Shown: positions 36,533 to 46,692, counted from the stretch's first letter. The stretch is 64,000 bases of DNA from JAPORK01 sp026710285 (GCA_965201045.1 OZ241746.1:4774001-4838000), one strand, 5' to 3'. Notes: generated by a model not told the origin, from the letters alone. Translations and numbers: made by a program.

Positions 36533-38242
36533 ATGAGATTAGTTTTAAGGTTTTTGTTTTTCATTAATATTCGCTATCTATTTTATCTGAAAAACCACAT
36601 ACCTTATTATTTAAGAACACCTCATTTCTTCTTTAGGTCTGGTAAGATAATAAAAAATCTGTCCTGCTTCTTTTATCTTTTATTACTATTTTTTTGCTCA
36701 AAATCTCTTGCAATTGATCCTGATCTCTTTTTTGAAGCTTTAAAAAAAGGGCATAAAGCGGATATCGAGCAATTAATACAGGAAGATGAAAATTTTGATG
36801 TTGAAGTAAAATTATATAGCGGTCCCTGTCGGTCTAATACTTCTGACACTCCTCTTATGGTTGCTGCAGAGTATGGACATATTGATATTGTAGAAGACCT
36901 GATAACAAGAGGGGCAGACATAGATGCAAAGAATAATCACGGCTATACAGCCTTAATGTATGCAGCAAAGCAAGGACACATGCAAACCGTGGCTTTCCTC
37001 ATTAACCATAAAGCTGATTTAAACTTGTGTGACTATGTTGGTGATACAGCTTTAATCCATGCAGTATTAAATGGAAAAACAGAGGTTGTAAAATATTTTC
37101 TTGATAGAGGGTCTGATATAAATATACAAAATTGTCTTGGTTGTACACCTTTAATGGAAGCAATTTTATGTGGTCATTCAGAAACTGCAATTCTCCTGAT
37201 AAATAGTGGCGCTGATTTAAATTTGCGTGATTATACAGGCAATACACCTTTAACGGATGCAGCATCATATGGATGTACAGAAGTTGTAAAACACCTGCTT
37301 AAAAACAGAGTTAATATAAACATACGCAGTCCTCATGCTGGTTCACCTTTAATGAGAGCAATTTTATGTGGTCATTCAGAAACTGCAATTTTCCTGATAA
37401 ATAGTGGAGCTGATTTAAATTTCCGTGATTTTATGGCCGATACACCTTTAATAAACGCAGCATGGCGTGGACAGACAACAGTTGTAAAACATCTGGCCGA
37501 AAGGGGAGTTGATGTAAACGCGCAGAATAAAAATGGTAATACATCTTTAATGCAAGCAGCCATGAAAGATCATTCAGAAACGATCATATATCTGATTGAA
37601 AAGAAGGCAGATGTAAACATAAAAAGCTCATTCGACCTGACACCATTACTTCAATATATGATCAATGGAAAAAAAGATTTTATTTATATTCTAGCGCTTC
37701 TGATTGCAAAAGGCGCTAATTTTGATATAAAAAATCCATTGCATGCATGCAGATTACAGTCAGCATTTGAAAGGTTCAACAAAAAACCTCAGAAACCAAA
37801 CGGTATATTTAATTCATGCGCATACAGATGGAATGCTATGATGACCTTGTTGCAGCTTTTCAAATCAGACGATCTGAATAACTGTCGTATAGAAAAAGGT
37901 GATCCGGGAGAAATGAATCTTATTTTTGAACAAACACAAAAGAACCAAACTGACAAACACATTCTGATTAAAAATTTGCCTGCACCGGAAACACTTATAT
38001 CAGATCATCCGCTTCAGGATGCTGCAGAATACGTCATACTAAAAACGCACAGATTTGATGAGATTGATGGATTACCACTACCCGCTAAACTTATTAATAA
38101 CATTAAAAATAAACGTTATTTACCATTAAAGTTTTATTCTCTTTTTGAACCTTATTTAAAGGTGAATCCACTAAATTGTACACAACAAAAAATTGAATCT
38201 TCCGTGGAAAGCGACAACATTTCAGAAGTGCCTGTCCAGTGA
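36533..38242 (+). CDS. secreted ankyrin-repeat protein, tandem paralogue 2
   Basis: A 569-residue protein, the longest of the trio. N-terminal hydrophobic stretches (LRFLFFINIRYLFYL and CFFYLLLLFFCSKSLA) precede the conserved FFEALKKGHKADIEQLIQED. About nine to ten ankyrin repeats follow (YTALMYAAKQGHMQTVAFLI, DTALIHAVLNGKTEVVKYFL, GNTSLMQAAMKDHSETIIYL). The C-terminal domain of ~130 residues matches paralogue 1. This is probably the intact member. Whether the first hydrophobic stretch is an anchor or part of the signal sequence is unclear. Confidence 0.82.
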   Translation: MRLVLRFLFFINIRYLFYLKNHIPYYLRTPHFFFRSGKIIKNLSCFFYLLLLFFCSKSLAIDPDLFFEALKKGHKADIEQLIQEDENFDVEVKLYSGPCRSNTSDTPLMVAAEYGHIDIVEDLITRGADIDAKNNHGYTALMYAAKQGHMQTVAFLINHKADLNLCDYVGDTALIHAVLNGKTEVVKYFLDRGSDINIQNCLGCTPLMEAILCGHSETAILLINSGADLNLRDYTGNTPLTDAASYGCTEVVKHLLKNRVNINIRSPHAGSPLMRAILCGHSETAIFLINSGADLNFRDFMADTPLINAAWRGQTTVVKHLAERGVDVNAQNKNGNTSLMQAAMKDHSETIIYLIEKKADVNIKSSFDLTPLLQYMINGKKDFIYILALLIAKGANFDIKNPLHACRLQSAFERFNKKPQKPNGIFNSCAYRWNAMMTLLQLFKSDDLNNCRIEKGDPGEMNLIFEQTQKNQTDKHILIKNLPAPETLISDHPLQDAAEYVILKTHRFDEIDGLPLPAKLINNIKNKRYLPLKFYSLFEPYLKVNPLNCTQQKIESSVESDNISEVPVQ

Positions 38243-38563
38243 TTAATTCTTACTACCAATAAAGATAATGTTAACTTTTTTGTGTTGGCTCAGGACGATC
38301 CTGATAAGCTATCACTGATAACTTAATCCGCTTGCTGAAGCTCTCATTTATTTAAAAAGCCAAAGACGTTTTTACCGATACTAACTATAAGCTCCTTCCG
38401 GTAATAAATACAATGCCAATATTATTTCATTTATTTTCTTGATATACCAGATGATGTTAACTATTCTGCTTAACCTCAAGATAAATAATGTTTTATTAAT
38501 GGTTTTTAAAAAAGTTAAATCACAAATAGTTATGCTAATTACTTGTAAAGATTTTCAGAGATT
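38243..38563. other. intergenic region, second copy of the ankyrin spacer
   Basis: It repeats 36145-36532 with substitutions and small deletions. It presumably carries the promoter of the following gene. No gene is seen. Confidence 0.6.
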
Positions 38564-39850
38564 ATGTTGAGTATGCAGACAAGGTTATTTTTAAAATTTT
38601 TTTCAATTCATATTCGTTATCTGTTTTGTATGGAAAACTGCACATCTTCTCATTTAAGGGTATCTGATTTCTTCTTCAGAGCTGGCAAGGCAATAAAAAA
38701 CCTATCCCGTTTCTTTTATCTTTTACTACCATTGTTTTGCTCAAAATCTTTTGCAATTGATCCTTCTCTCTTTTTTGAAGCTTTAAAAAAAGGGCATAAA
38801 GCGGATATCGAGCAATTAATAGAGGAAGATGAAAATTTTGATATTGACATGAAATTATATAACGATCCTCATCAGCCTGATGCTTATGACACCCCTCTTA
38901 TGGTTGCTGCAAAGTATGGACATACCGACATTGTGAAATATTTTATAACAACAAGAGAGGCAGATATAAATGCAAATAATAATAACGGCTATACAGCCTT
39001 AACATATGCAACAGAGCAGGAACATACACAAATTGTCATTCTCCTTATAAATTATAAAGCCAGTCTCCATGTAAACGATCATGAAGACAGAATGGTTTTA
39101 ATTAATGCAGCATCACTGGGACTGACAGAAGTTGTAAAATATTTGCTTAACAAGGGATTTGATATAAATCTACAAGATCTTCATGGTGATACACCTTTAA
39201 TGAAAGCAATTTCACACAATCATTTAGAAACTGCAATTCTCCTGATAAATAACGGAGCTGATTTAAGTCAGAGTAATTATGCAGACAACACACCTTTAAT
39301 GTGTGCCGCATCACGTGGACAGACAGAAGTTATAAAACACCTGCTCAACAGAGGACTTAATATAAACATACAAAATCATTCTGTTGGTTCACCTGTAATG
39401 CAGGCAATTTTATCTGGTCATGCAGAAACTGCATTTTTTCTAATAGAAAATGGAGCCAATTTAAATAAACCCGACTACACGGAAAATACAGCTTTAATAA
39501 ATGCTGCATCACGCGGACAGACAGAAATCGTAAAATATCTGCTTGACAAAGGATTTGATATAAATCTGCAAAATCATTATGGTAATACACCTTTAATGAA
39601 GGCAGTTTTAAATGGTCATTCAGAAACTGTAATTTTCCTGATAAATAGTGGAGCTGATTTAAATTTGCGCAATGATGCGGGCAATACAGCTTTAATAAAT
39701 GCAGCATTTTGTGGACGGATAGAAATTGTAAAATGCCTGGTTGAAAAAGGAGCTCATGTAAATGTCCGGAATAAGAGTGGTAATACCGCTTTAATGGCAG
39801 CAACCATGAAAAATTATTCAGAAATTATCACATATTTGAATGGAAAATAG
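38564..39850 (+). CDS. secreted ankyrin-repeat protein, tandem paralogue 3, C-terminally truncated
   Basis: A 428-residue protein with the same leader type (SRFFYLLLPLFCSKSFA-IDPS) and FFEALKKGHKADIEQLIEED, then about ten ankyrin repeats. Compared with paralogue 2 (IIYLIEKKADVNIK), it reads ITYLNGK-stop. Deleting one base restores ADVNRTPP in the other frame, so a 1-nt deletion near 39840-39850 removed the C-terminal domain. Downstream only about 25 more codons of the old frame survive, and the C-terminal domain itself is gone. The ankyrin part could still be produced and exported. Confidence 0.78.
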   Translation: MLSMQTRLFLKFFSIHIRYLFCMENCTSSHLRVSDFFFRAGKAIKNLSRFFYLLLPLFCSKSFAIDPSLFFEALKKGHKADIEQLIEEDENFDIDMKLYNDPHQPDAYDTPLMVAAKYGHTDIVKYFITTREADINANNNNGYTALTYATEQEHTQIVILLINYKASLHVNDHEDRMVLINAASLGLTEVVKYLLNKGFDINLQDLHGDTPLMKAISHNHLETAILLINNGADLSQSNYADNTPLMCAASRGQTEVIKHLLNRGLNINIQNHSVGSPVMQAILSGHAETAFFLIENGANLNKPDYTENTALINAASRGQTEIVKYLLDKGFDINLQNHYGNTPLMKAVLNGHSETVIFLINSGADLNLRNDAGNTALINAAFCGRIEIVKCLVEKGAHVNVRNKSGNTALMAATMKNYSEIITYLNGK

Positions 39851-40251
39851 CAGATGTTAACAGAACCCCCCCCCAATTCGGTGAGACACTGTTTACTGCA
39901 AATTCTGCTTCAGAGTTTTTGACTGAATAATAAAAATTCTTGCTTTTAACCCGCTGGTACTGAAAATAACCTTGTCATTCCGGCATAGATTGCCGAAATC
40001 TCATAACAGAGAAAATATTTTCAGTGATGATTGACCTGAATAGATTCACGCTTTAGCGGAAATGATGTAAGGCGGCAGGAATGGACGTAAGACGGGAATG
40101 ATTCCGGGTGAGAATACTTTTCAACCAGTATTAAGCTCCTTCCGGCGACAAATATAGTAACAAAAAGGTCTGTTTACTATTTGTCTGCTCATTGATCAGA
40201 CAAATAGTAATTACTTCCTGTTAACCCTGTAATATTACTACTTGATTGAAA
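39851..40251. other. intergenic region with a 9-C tract
   Basis: A run of nine C at 39866-39874 lies in the residual frame of the truncated ankyrin gene. Beyond it there is no gene. Both flanking genes end toward this gap (convergent), but I see no convincing terminator hairpin with a T-run. Confidence 0.55.
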
Positions 40252-41961
40252 TTAGCTGTTTACACACTGCCTGTTATTCTTTTTACTTTTTATATATTGT
40301 TTTTTGGAAGGAATAATCTCTTTAAAGCGCGATAATCTCAGCGATTTCCCCAGTACCTTAACTTTTACAAGATGGTTGTAAACTTTTTTAGACATATCTG
40401 CCGGCAGATCAACAATTGTATGGCTGTCCATAATACGTATTGCACCAATATTGCGGCTGCTAATGCCTGCTTCATTGGCAATTGCACCAACAATATTACC
40501 TGGTTTTACACCATGCATACGACCTATTTCAATGCGAAAGCGATCCATGCCTGTTTCAGTTTTTTGATAGTTACTGTTTTGTTTCTCACGCCGTTTTCTG
40601 CTGCCTGCTGATACAGGCGTTGGTGGAGCCAACTCTTTTAATAAAAATGGTTTTTTACCCTGGATGATTTTTGCAAGTCCGGCAGCAATAGCTAAAGGAT
40701 CGGCATTACACTCTTCATGATAATCTTTGACAATTTTCATGAAGAATTCTGTGTCTGACTCCAGCGCCTGAGTAATTTTTTGTTTAAATTTTTGTATCCG
40801 TTGATTGTTTAGTTCTTCTGTTGCCGGTAATGGCATAGGTTCAATTAATTTCTTTGTCATTTGTTCAATAGAACGTAATAACCGTTTTTCTCCCGGAGTA
40901 ATAAAAGAAATGGCAGAACCATGACGTCCTGCACGACCAGTGCGACCAATACGATGCGTATAAGCTTCAGGATCATGAGGAATATCGTAGTTAATAACAT
41001 GAGTAATTCGGTCAACATCCAGTCCGCGTGCAGCAACATCAGTTGCAACAATAATATTTATTTGCCCTTTTTTTAAGCGGTTGATTGTACGTTCTCTCTG
41101 TAACTGCATAATTTCTCCGCTTAGCGGTGCTACAGCATAGCCACATGAGTTTAGTTTTTCTGCAAGTTCGGTTGTGTCTTTTTTAGTACGAACAAACACA
41201 ATAGCACCATCAAAAGATTCATGCTCTAAAATACGCGTTAACGCATCAAATTTCTGGTTAGAAGAACCCATCCAATAGCGCTGGCAGATAGAGTCTGCTG
41301 TAACTGTCTTAGCTTTTATTGTAATTTCTTCTGGTTCATTTAAATATTTTTTAGCAATTTTACGAATCTCTTTGGGCATGGTTGCTGAAAGCAATGCTGT
41401 TTGATGATTTTCAGGTGTTTTTTGTAAAATCCATTCAACATCTTCAATAAAACCCATGCGTAGCATTTCATCAGCTTCATCCAGCACCAGACAGGATAAA
41501 TTATCCAGAACCAATGTACCTCTGTTCATATGATCCATTACCCGACCCGGCGTACCCACGACAACCTGCACTCCTTTTTTGAGCTGTTTAAGCTGATGGC
41601 TGTAATTTTGTCCTCCATACACCGGAAGTACCTGAAAATTTTTCAGCTTTGCTGCATAACGGTTAAACGCTTCTGCTACCTGAATAGCCAGTTCTCGTGT
41701 GGGTGTTAATACCAGTATCTGTGGATGATCTCTGTTTTCACAGTTAATACGGGATAACAGAGGAAGGGCAAAAGCTGCGGTTTTACCAGTACCGGTTTGA
41801 GCCTGTCCCACAACATCCCGACCAGATAATATTTTAGGAATAATTGCAGCCTGAATTGGAGATGGCGTTTTATATCCAATATGCTCCAGGGTTTCAAGTA
41901 TTGGCGCAGCTAAATTCAGGCTATTAAAGTTAGCCTTTGATGTAGAAATTTCATCTGACAT
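40252..41961 (-). CDS. deaD: DEAD-box ATP-dependent RNA helicase DeaD/CsdA
   Basis: A 569-residue protein (E. coli DeaD has 629). Core motifs in order: Q-motif (GYKTPSPIQ), AQTGTGKTAAF, PTRELAIQV, GTPGRVMDH, LDEADEML, SATMP, ATDVAARGLDVDRI and HRIGRTGRAG. The C-terminus holds the DbpA-type RNA-binding fold (RFRIEIGRMHGVKPGNIVGA) and a basic tail. It unwinds structured RNA in ribosome assembly and mRNA decay, often cold-induced. The gene stands alone on the minus strand, with a 500-bp AT-rich gap upstream that could contain a long regulated leader. Confidence 0.95.
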   Translation of the reverse strand: MSDEISTSKANFNSLNLAAPILETLEHIGYKTPSPIQAAIIPKILSGRDVVGQAQTGTGKTAAFALPLLSRINCENRDHPQILVLTPTRELAIQVAEAFNRYAAKLKNFQVLPVYGGQNYSHQLKQLKKGVQVVVGTPGRVMDHMNRGTLVLDNLSCLVLDEADEMLRMGFIEDVEWILQKTPENHQTALLSATMPKEIRKIAKKYLNEPEEITIKAKTVTADSICQRYWMGSSNQKFDALTRILEHESFDGAIVFVRTKKDTTELAEKLNSCGYAVAPLSGEIMQLQRERTINRLKKGQINIIVATDVAARGLDVDRITHVINYDIPHDPEAYTHRIGRTGRAGRHGSAISFITPGEKRLLRSIEQMTKKLIEPMPLPATEELNNQRIQKFKQKITQALESDTEFFMKIVKDYHEECNADPLAIAAGLAKIIQGKKPFLLKELAPPTPVSAGSRKRREKQNSNYQKTETGMDRFRIEIGRMHGVKPGNIVGAIANEAGISSRNIGAIRIMDSHTIVDLPADMSKKVYNHLVKVKVLGKSLRLSRFKEIIPSKKQYIKSKKNNRQCVNS

Positions 41962-42459
41962 GATAAAAGTATACCTTTAAGTAAAAAGATGTAGTGTAAA
42001 TAAAGGAGCCTACATCCGTGCAGGAAAACCTCTTTCATATCAGAAAGTAAACCTTCAATATTGCGAATTATCGAACGTGTGGCTCTTAATAAAACTATGA
42101 GGAAGACATTATATAGTGTATTTCAGAAAACTGCACCACATTTTATAAAATTCATCTCTTTATAACATAAAAAAATAACAGCTTATTGGCAAAACAGCGG
42201 TTAATTCATTGGATCTCTCTTTAAAAAATATCAATAATTCAATAGGTTAAACATTTTTCTGCTACAATACAGCTAAATGCTTATATATCACCTGTTTATA
42301 ATATTTTTTTTCGTGTTATTAGTTCTGCTTTTATTATTTCTTCTGCAAAAACGAAAATCTAAAGGAAAACAGTGCATGCAAATAATTATATTTACATCTT
42401 TTTCGTGGTTCTCGTTTTTGCAATAATAACAAAAAAACTAAGAGATAATGCCTTTATCT
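41962..42459. other. intergenic region upstream of deaD
   Basis: AT-rich, without a supported gene. It should contain the deaD promoter on the minus strand. A 49-codon hydrophobic frame at 42277-42426 on the plus strand lacks a ribosome-binding site and is left unannotated. Confidence 0.5.
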
Positions 42460-43731
42460 CTATCTGTTTTTTAATGTTTTTATCTTTTTTCTGTTTAATT
42501 TTCCCCTTTGTTCGGTCTTGTGTATTGAGTCAGGTTCAGATTCAGATGCTTCAGGTATTCCATCTGTTTCTGTTGTTGTGGATTCAACTGATTCAGATAT
42601 TCCGGCTGTTTCTGCTGCCTTAGGTTCAGATGCTTCAGGTGTTCCATCTGTTTCTGTTACTAGAGATTCAGAATCAGATTCAGATGATATTCCTGAATCC
42701 GAACAGAGATTGCGAAATTTTAAAATCCGTATCTGCATTTTTTTCTTGTCGGGTGGTAAGTAGCTATTCTCGTAGGGACTTTCAAGAATAAGAACTTGCT
42801 GCAATGTCGTAGCCTCGATTTCATTGCCTTCCAGCGGACGAAAACTTGCCTGTTGTATCCAGAGAGGCATCGTATACATATGTCCGGAGTTAAAGGTTAT
42901 TCTCTTTTGTTCATTGTCAATATGAAACTGGTGATTATAATTTAGACTACCTGGTTTTGCAGATGTTTTTTTTATCCCTATGAAAGATGCACTCTCACTA
43001 TCAGTAATAGTGTAATAAGGATTAGCTTTTCCATATGACTTTATCGGAAAGACTAACTCACTGCACCCCTCAGGCAGAATACTATTTATAAACATGGCAC
43101 CCTGCACGACATTGTGATGAGGTTGTGTATTTGTAATAATAAAATGGTTAAATGGTTCTTTTTCCATGGCACTTTTGTCATAGGTGCTACGGGTGATTTT
43201 AACAATGGTTTGTGATGTTTTTCTCACGCTAAAAATCCATTTTAAATCTGTTTTTACTGTTATATGCATAGAGATAGTAAATTTTTTGTCGTCATCAGAT
43301 AGCTGTGTAACCATCATACTATCTGTGCCGGGCACTATTGATGAATAATCCGGATGCTGACGAATTTCATGGGAAGATTTAATAACCAGATCAATTTCAT
43401 AGTAGGTCAGTTCATTTTTTTTAAAGTCAAACCTTAGATTAGTGCACTCTTCTGACTCTCTACTTTCACAAGCAGTGTACCTTACTGGTTCACTGCTTTC
43501 ATAATCAGTGGATCTTACCGGATCAATACTTTGATGATCAGTCTGCTCTTCCGATTGACTACTTGTAGAATTAGTGTTTTCTTCTGATTCATTACTTTCA
43601 TGGTCAGATTGTTCTTCTGATTCATTACTTCTTTCAACCTCAACAGCACTAACCTGATTAAAAGAGGTTGTAAATAGCAAGCAGACCAGCAGCCATATTT
43701 TGCCAAGCTGAACTTTATTAACAAAGATCAT
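42460..43731 (-). CDS. secreted acidic repeat protein
   Basis: A 423-residue protein with a signal peptide (IWLLVCLLFTTSFNQVSA-VEV). Residues about 33-100 are acidic serine/glutamate repeats (SNESEEQSDHESNESEENT), followed by a globular, beta-rich middle (about 105-340). The tail about 345-410 is a second acidic repeat (ETDGTPEASEPKAAE, ETDGIPEASESEPD), and the last residues are lysine-rich. The repeats code for low-complexity linkers like those of bacterial surface proteins. I recognise no family for the middle domain. Surface or periplasmic location is likely. Confidence 0.72.
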   Translation of the reverse strand: MIFVNKVQLGKIWLLVCLLFTTSFNQVSAVEVERSNESEEQSDHESNESEENTNSTSSQSEEQTDHQSIDPVRSTDYESSEPVRYTACESRESEECTNLRFDFKKNELTYYEIDLVIKSSHEIRQHPDYSSIVPGTDSMMVTQLSDDDKKFTISMHITVKTDLKWIFSVRKTSQTIVKITRSTYDKSAMEKEPFNHFIITNTQPHHNVVQGAMFINSILPEGCSELVFPIKSYGKANPYYTITDSESASFIGIKKTSAKPGSLNYNHQFHIDNEQKRITFNSGHMYTMPLWIQQASFRPLEGNEIEATTLQQVLILESPYENSYLPPDKKKMQIRILKFRNLCSDSGISSESDSESLVTETDGTPEASEPKAAETAGISESVESTTTETDGIPEASESEPDSIHKTEQRGKLNRKKIKTLKNR

Positions 43732-44000
43732 GATTTCCTCACTTTTTTAAATGGGAACGGAATATAGTTAATATTCAGAGAAAGTACAACTCATTTTTTG
43801 ATTTTTTTTATGTAAGGATTTTTTCTTTATCTGTTCCATATATCTTATTGTTTTTTCTCTTTTTATTGATTAAAAGATTATAACCTCAACCTTTAAACAG
43901 GTGATGCTGATAAACATATTTTAATAAATAAAGGCATTGAATAAACCTGTCTTTGTAGTAAACCTCCTCTCAAAATCTGAATAAATCTCTGTCTTTGTTG

Positions 44001-44038
44001 TTTTCAACGATTCTGGTAAGTGAGGGAATCGTTGAAAA
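44001..44038. terminator. 13-bp stem hairpin after the MORN gene
   Basis: Perfect arms ttttcaacgattc and gaatcgttgaaaa with a 12-nt loop lie 27 bp beyond the stop of the minus-strand MORN gene. The stem has A/T ends but no clear U-run outside it, so terminator function is uncertain. Confidence 0.45.
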
Positions 44039-44064
44039 ATGATATAAAATTTTCATTATTATAA

Positions 44065-45297
44065 TTAACTGTCCTGGTCTGTGTATTGATATACTCTCTG
44101 CTTTTCTCTTTTTTCATTATCAAGAAGTATACTGTAGCGCTTAGTATTAGTAATAGTAGCTGTACATGCAGATTCATCAGAAACGCTGTTAGTAACAGAC
44201 ACTGCATACATTTGAGAAATACTGGTTATGACAGTTTTGGACTGAATAACATCAAAAATTTGAATTGCATTCTCGTTCAGCCACTGTTTGATTTCCTGCT
44301 GGTACTGATAATCAACGCCCTGCTGCTCTACCTGAGAATATGTTAACGTTTGATGAGTAATGGGATTGACGAAAAAAGGATTATACTGAGAACGTTGTTT
44401 AATATATTGCCACTCAGCGTATTGAGGATTTTCATCACGAGTGAGTGCAAAAGGTTCTGTGAGTAATATACCATCGGTTTTGCTTCTGTACTTATCAGGA
44501 AGACCTTCTGGCACTAAAATAAAATAATTATGTTCCCATTTCCCTTTGAATATAATATTGTTTGATGTTTTAGGAAAACGGTAAAATAATTTTCCTTCCC
44601 CCTGCAAACTATCGTTGAAGAAAGCGCCTTCATAAGTAAAACCGTTTGACCAGTTAAGAACGCCGTGCCCGTGCATTTTTCCCTGCAGAATCTCTCCAAA
44701 ATAAACACGATGATCTGGCCAGACAATAACACCTTTCCCTGTACATCTTGTGCATTTAAAGTAACCGCTGGATTGTTCTGGTTCGTGCCGAGAATTATCA
44801 ACCTGTTCTTCTGTGTTTTTAGTTGTAACTGAAATAAAAGCGAACTCTGGACATGCATCAGAAGCGTTAAAGAATCCGGATATCTTTCTTCCGTCAACTC
44901 CGGTATAAATACCTTTTCCATATGCTCTTCCTTGTACAAAAGTACCTTCAAATTTATCTCCATGTGTATATCGTATAGTCACAGGTCCTTCCAGGTATCC
45001 ATTTGAAAAGTGACCTTTGTAAGATGCGCCTGTGCCTAATTTCTGTAAATGACCATTTCCGTCAGGCAAACCATTCCTATTGTTTAATGGTCCACGGTAT
45101 AAGTCGCCATTGTTAAGTATTGCCAGAGGATTATTTAGTATATATAGTTTATCGAATAAATTAGCTGAGCTTCTGACCGGTAAAAAAAGGATAAAAAATA
45201 ATAATAAACAACAAAGGATTTGTTGGAGATAAAAATATAAAAGCAATGAACAGGACACAAGTTGATTTTTTTTATTTTCCATTTTATCCGCCATCAA
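44065..45297 (-). CDS. membrane- or surface-associated MORN-repeat protein
   Basis: A 410-residue protein. A strongly hydrophobic N-terminal segment (YLQQILCCLLLFFILFLPV) acts as signal or anchor. MORN repeats follow between about residues 60 and 150 (GDLYRGPLNNRNGLPDG, ASYKGHFSNGYLEGPVTI, DKFEGTFVQGRAYGKGIYTG) and again near 190-240 (RVYFGEILQGKMHGHGVL, FTYEGAFFNDSLQGEGKLFY). A CxxC (KCTRC) precedes the second block. MORN repeats form elongated beta sheets linked to membranes and protein contacts. The C-terminal ~150 residues are not recognised. Confidence 0.8.
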   Translation of the reverse strand: MMADKMENKKNQLVSCSLLLYFYLQQILCCLLLFFILFLPVRSSANLFDKLYILNNPLAILNNGDLYRGPLNNRNGLPDGNGHLQKLGTGASYKGHFSNGYLEGPVTIRYTHGDKFEGTFVQGRAYGKGIYTGVDGRKISGFFNASDACPEFAFISVTTKNTEEQVDNSRHEPEQSSGYFKCTRCTGKGVIVWPDHRVYFGEILQGKMHGHGVLNWSNGFTYEGAFFNDSLQGEGKLFYRFPKTSNNIIFKGKWEHNYFILVPEGLPDKYRSKTDGILLTEPFALTRDENPQYAEWQYIKQRSQYNPFFVNPITHQTLTYSQVEQQGVDYQYQQEIKQWLNENAIQIFDVIQSKTVITSISQMYAVSVTNSVSDESACTATITNTKRYSILLDNEKREKQRVYQYTDQDS

Positions 45298-45624
45298 TTA
45301 GTTAATTTTATACTTTTTATAAGTAAAAAATAGCCTTAAAGCATGTAGAGCTAATTCAATTTATTTTCAGGCAAACAAGTATAGTCAGGAAAAATTTTAT
45401 TGGACAACTATTCAGTATAAAAATATTAAAATAAAAAACTGATGGCAAAGATTAACAATTTTATTGTGGCTGAAAATATCCGGTAGCTTTTTCACCTGAC
45501 GATAAACCAGCCTCTGTGAACTACAGATGGTAATATTTTTAATAAGAAAGCCATAGCTTTCTGCTAACTTAAGTTTACAGCGTCTTTATATACGGTAAAA
45601 GAAGTATAAATTACACACTGATTT
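45298..45624. other. intergenic region
   Basis: AT-rich, without gene or recognised RNA. A small inverted repeat (agaaagc / gctttct) lies near 45551-45568. Confidence 0.45.
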
Positions 45625-46257
45625 TTATTGTTTAATTTCTATCATTACTTCATTACGCCGCATGAAAGGGAGTGTCCAGGGAGGATTGTAAAAAGCATAC
45701 TTTGGTGAACCTGTTACAGCGAGTTTATGTGTATTAATATAATACTTCAATCTCTTTTCATGCTTTTTAATGTTCGCATCAGAGTTTAATCCGGAAAACC
45801 GAATAACAACAAATTTTTGTGACGGAATTTCTTTGAGTGTGACGCGTTTATCGTTGGGTTTAGGCAGGCTCTCCATCGTATATTTCGATGGCATAACAAA
45901 ACTAATTGTCCACGAATGACCGGTGGATTGCTGTTGAACCGGTGCAGTCATTGGAATTTTTTGACTACTTTGTTGCTGTACTGGTGCTGTCATAGCAATA
46001 TTTTTTTGTACTATATTGTTACCAAAGATGTAATCAGCAAGCAGACGAAAACCTTTGGATATTGCTTCTTTACGATTATCTGTGATTTGTGTTGCAGCAA
46101 TAATCATTGGGCTGTAAAGTCTTACTTCTATATTTTTTTCAGCTGTAATAATCTTATATTTTGGTTTTTCAACAACGCTCATAACAGGTCCCGCTAAAAC
46201 AGTACCTAAAAGAATAGCACCAATAACTGATACAACAATAATCCATTTTTTTCTCAT
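45625..46257 (-). CDS. SOUL-family haem-binding protein
   Basis: A 210-residue protein with an N-terminal hydrophobic segment (IIVVSVIGAILLGTVLAG) as signal or anchor. The SOUL fold is recognised by EKPKYKIITAEKNIEVRLY, GFRLLADYIFG, the doubled IAMTAPV/IPMTAPVQQQS, and the C-terminal AFYNPPWTLPFMRRNEVMI. The family binds haem or other small hydrophobic ligands. Here it would act outside the cytoplasmic membrane. It shares strand and spacing with the DUF2237 gene (63 bp), so they may be co-transcribed. Confidence 0.88.
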   Translation of the reverse strand: MRKKWIIVVSVIGAILLGTVLAGPVMSVVEKPKYKIITAEKNIEVRLYSPMIIAATQITDNRKEAISKGFRLLADYIFGNNIVQKNIAMTAPVQQQSSQKIPMTAPVQQQSTGHSWTISFVMPSKYTMESLPKPNDKRVTLKEIPSQKFVVIRFSGLNSDANIKKHEKRLKYYINTHKLAVTGSPKYAFYNPPWTLPFMRRNEVMIEIKQ

Positions 46258-46320
46258 GATCTCACCTCATTCGTTGGTAATTTGAGTGTTCTGACATTAT
46301 TGTGGTCTTTAATGGTTTTT

Positions 46321-46692
46321 TTATTGAATATAATATTTTTCTAATATTTGTTTATCGATAAATTCCAGCGTTTTTTCATGCGTGGCTTCCGGTTTAAGTG
46401 GCGGTGCAACACCCGCTTCACAGGCTTCTTTCCAACGCAGTGCACACAGACACCAAGCATCACCTGCTTTTAATCCCGGGAAGTCGTATTCAGGTTGTGG
46501 TGTACTAAGATCATTACCCTTTGATTTTGTGAAGGTAAGGAATTCCTCAGTAACAATAGCACAAACTACATGTGTCCCTCTGTCTGCCGGACCGGTTCTG
46601 CAATATCCGTCTCTGAAAAAACCCGTTACAGGGTTTGTGCAGCAGGATTGAAGTTCTGTTCCTAATATGTTTTTTGCTTTTTTTTCTGCCAT
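46321..46692 (-). CDS. DUF2237 family protein
   Basis: A 123-residue soluble protein. The conserved order NILGTELQSCC, PVTGFFRDGYC, THVVCAIVTEEFL, GNDLSTPQPEYDFPGLK and WCLCALRWKEA is that of DUF2237, a small conserved family of unknown biochemical role. It has six or more cysteines, no signal peptide and normal family length. It is the first gene of a short minus-strand pair with the SOUL protein. Confidence 0.88.
   Translation of the reverse strand: MAEKKAKNILGTELQSCCTNPVTGFFRDGYCRTGPADRGTHVVCAIVTEEFLTFTKSKGNDLSTPQPEYDFPGLKAGDAWCLCALRWKEACEAGVAPPLKPEATHEKTLEFIDKQILEKYYIQ

Noticed and set aside
42277..42426. 49-codon hydrophobic frame that could be a small membrane protein
   Set aside because: No ribosome-binding site, AT-rich sequence gives such frames by chance, and no conservation can be tested here.
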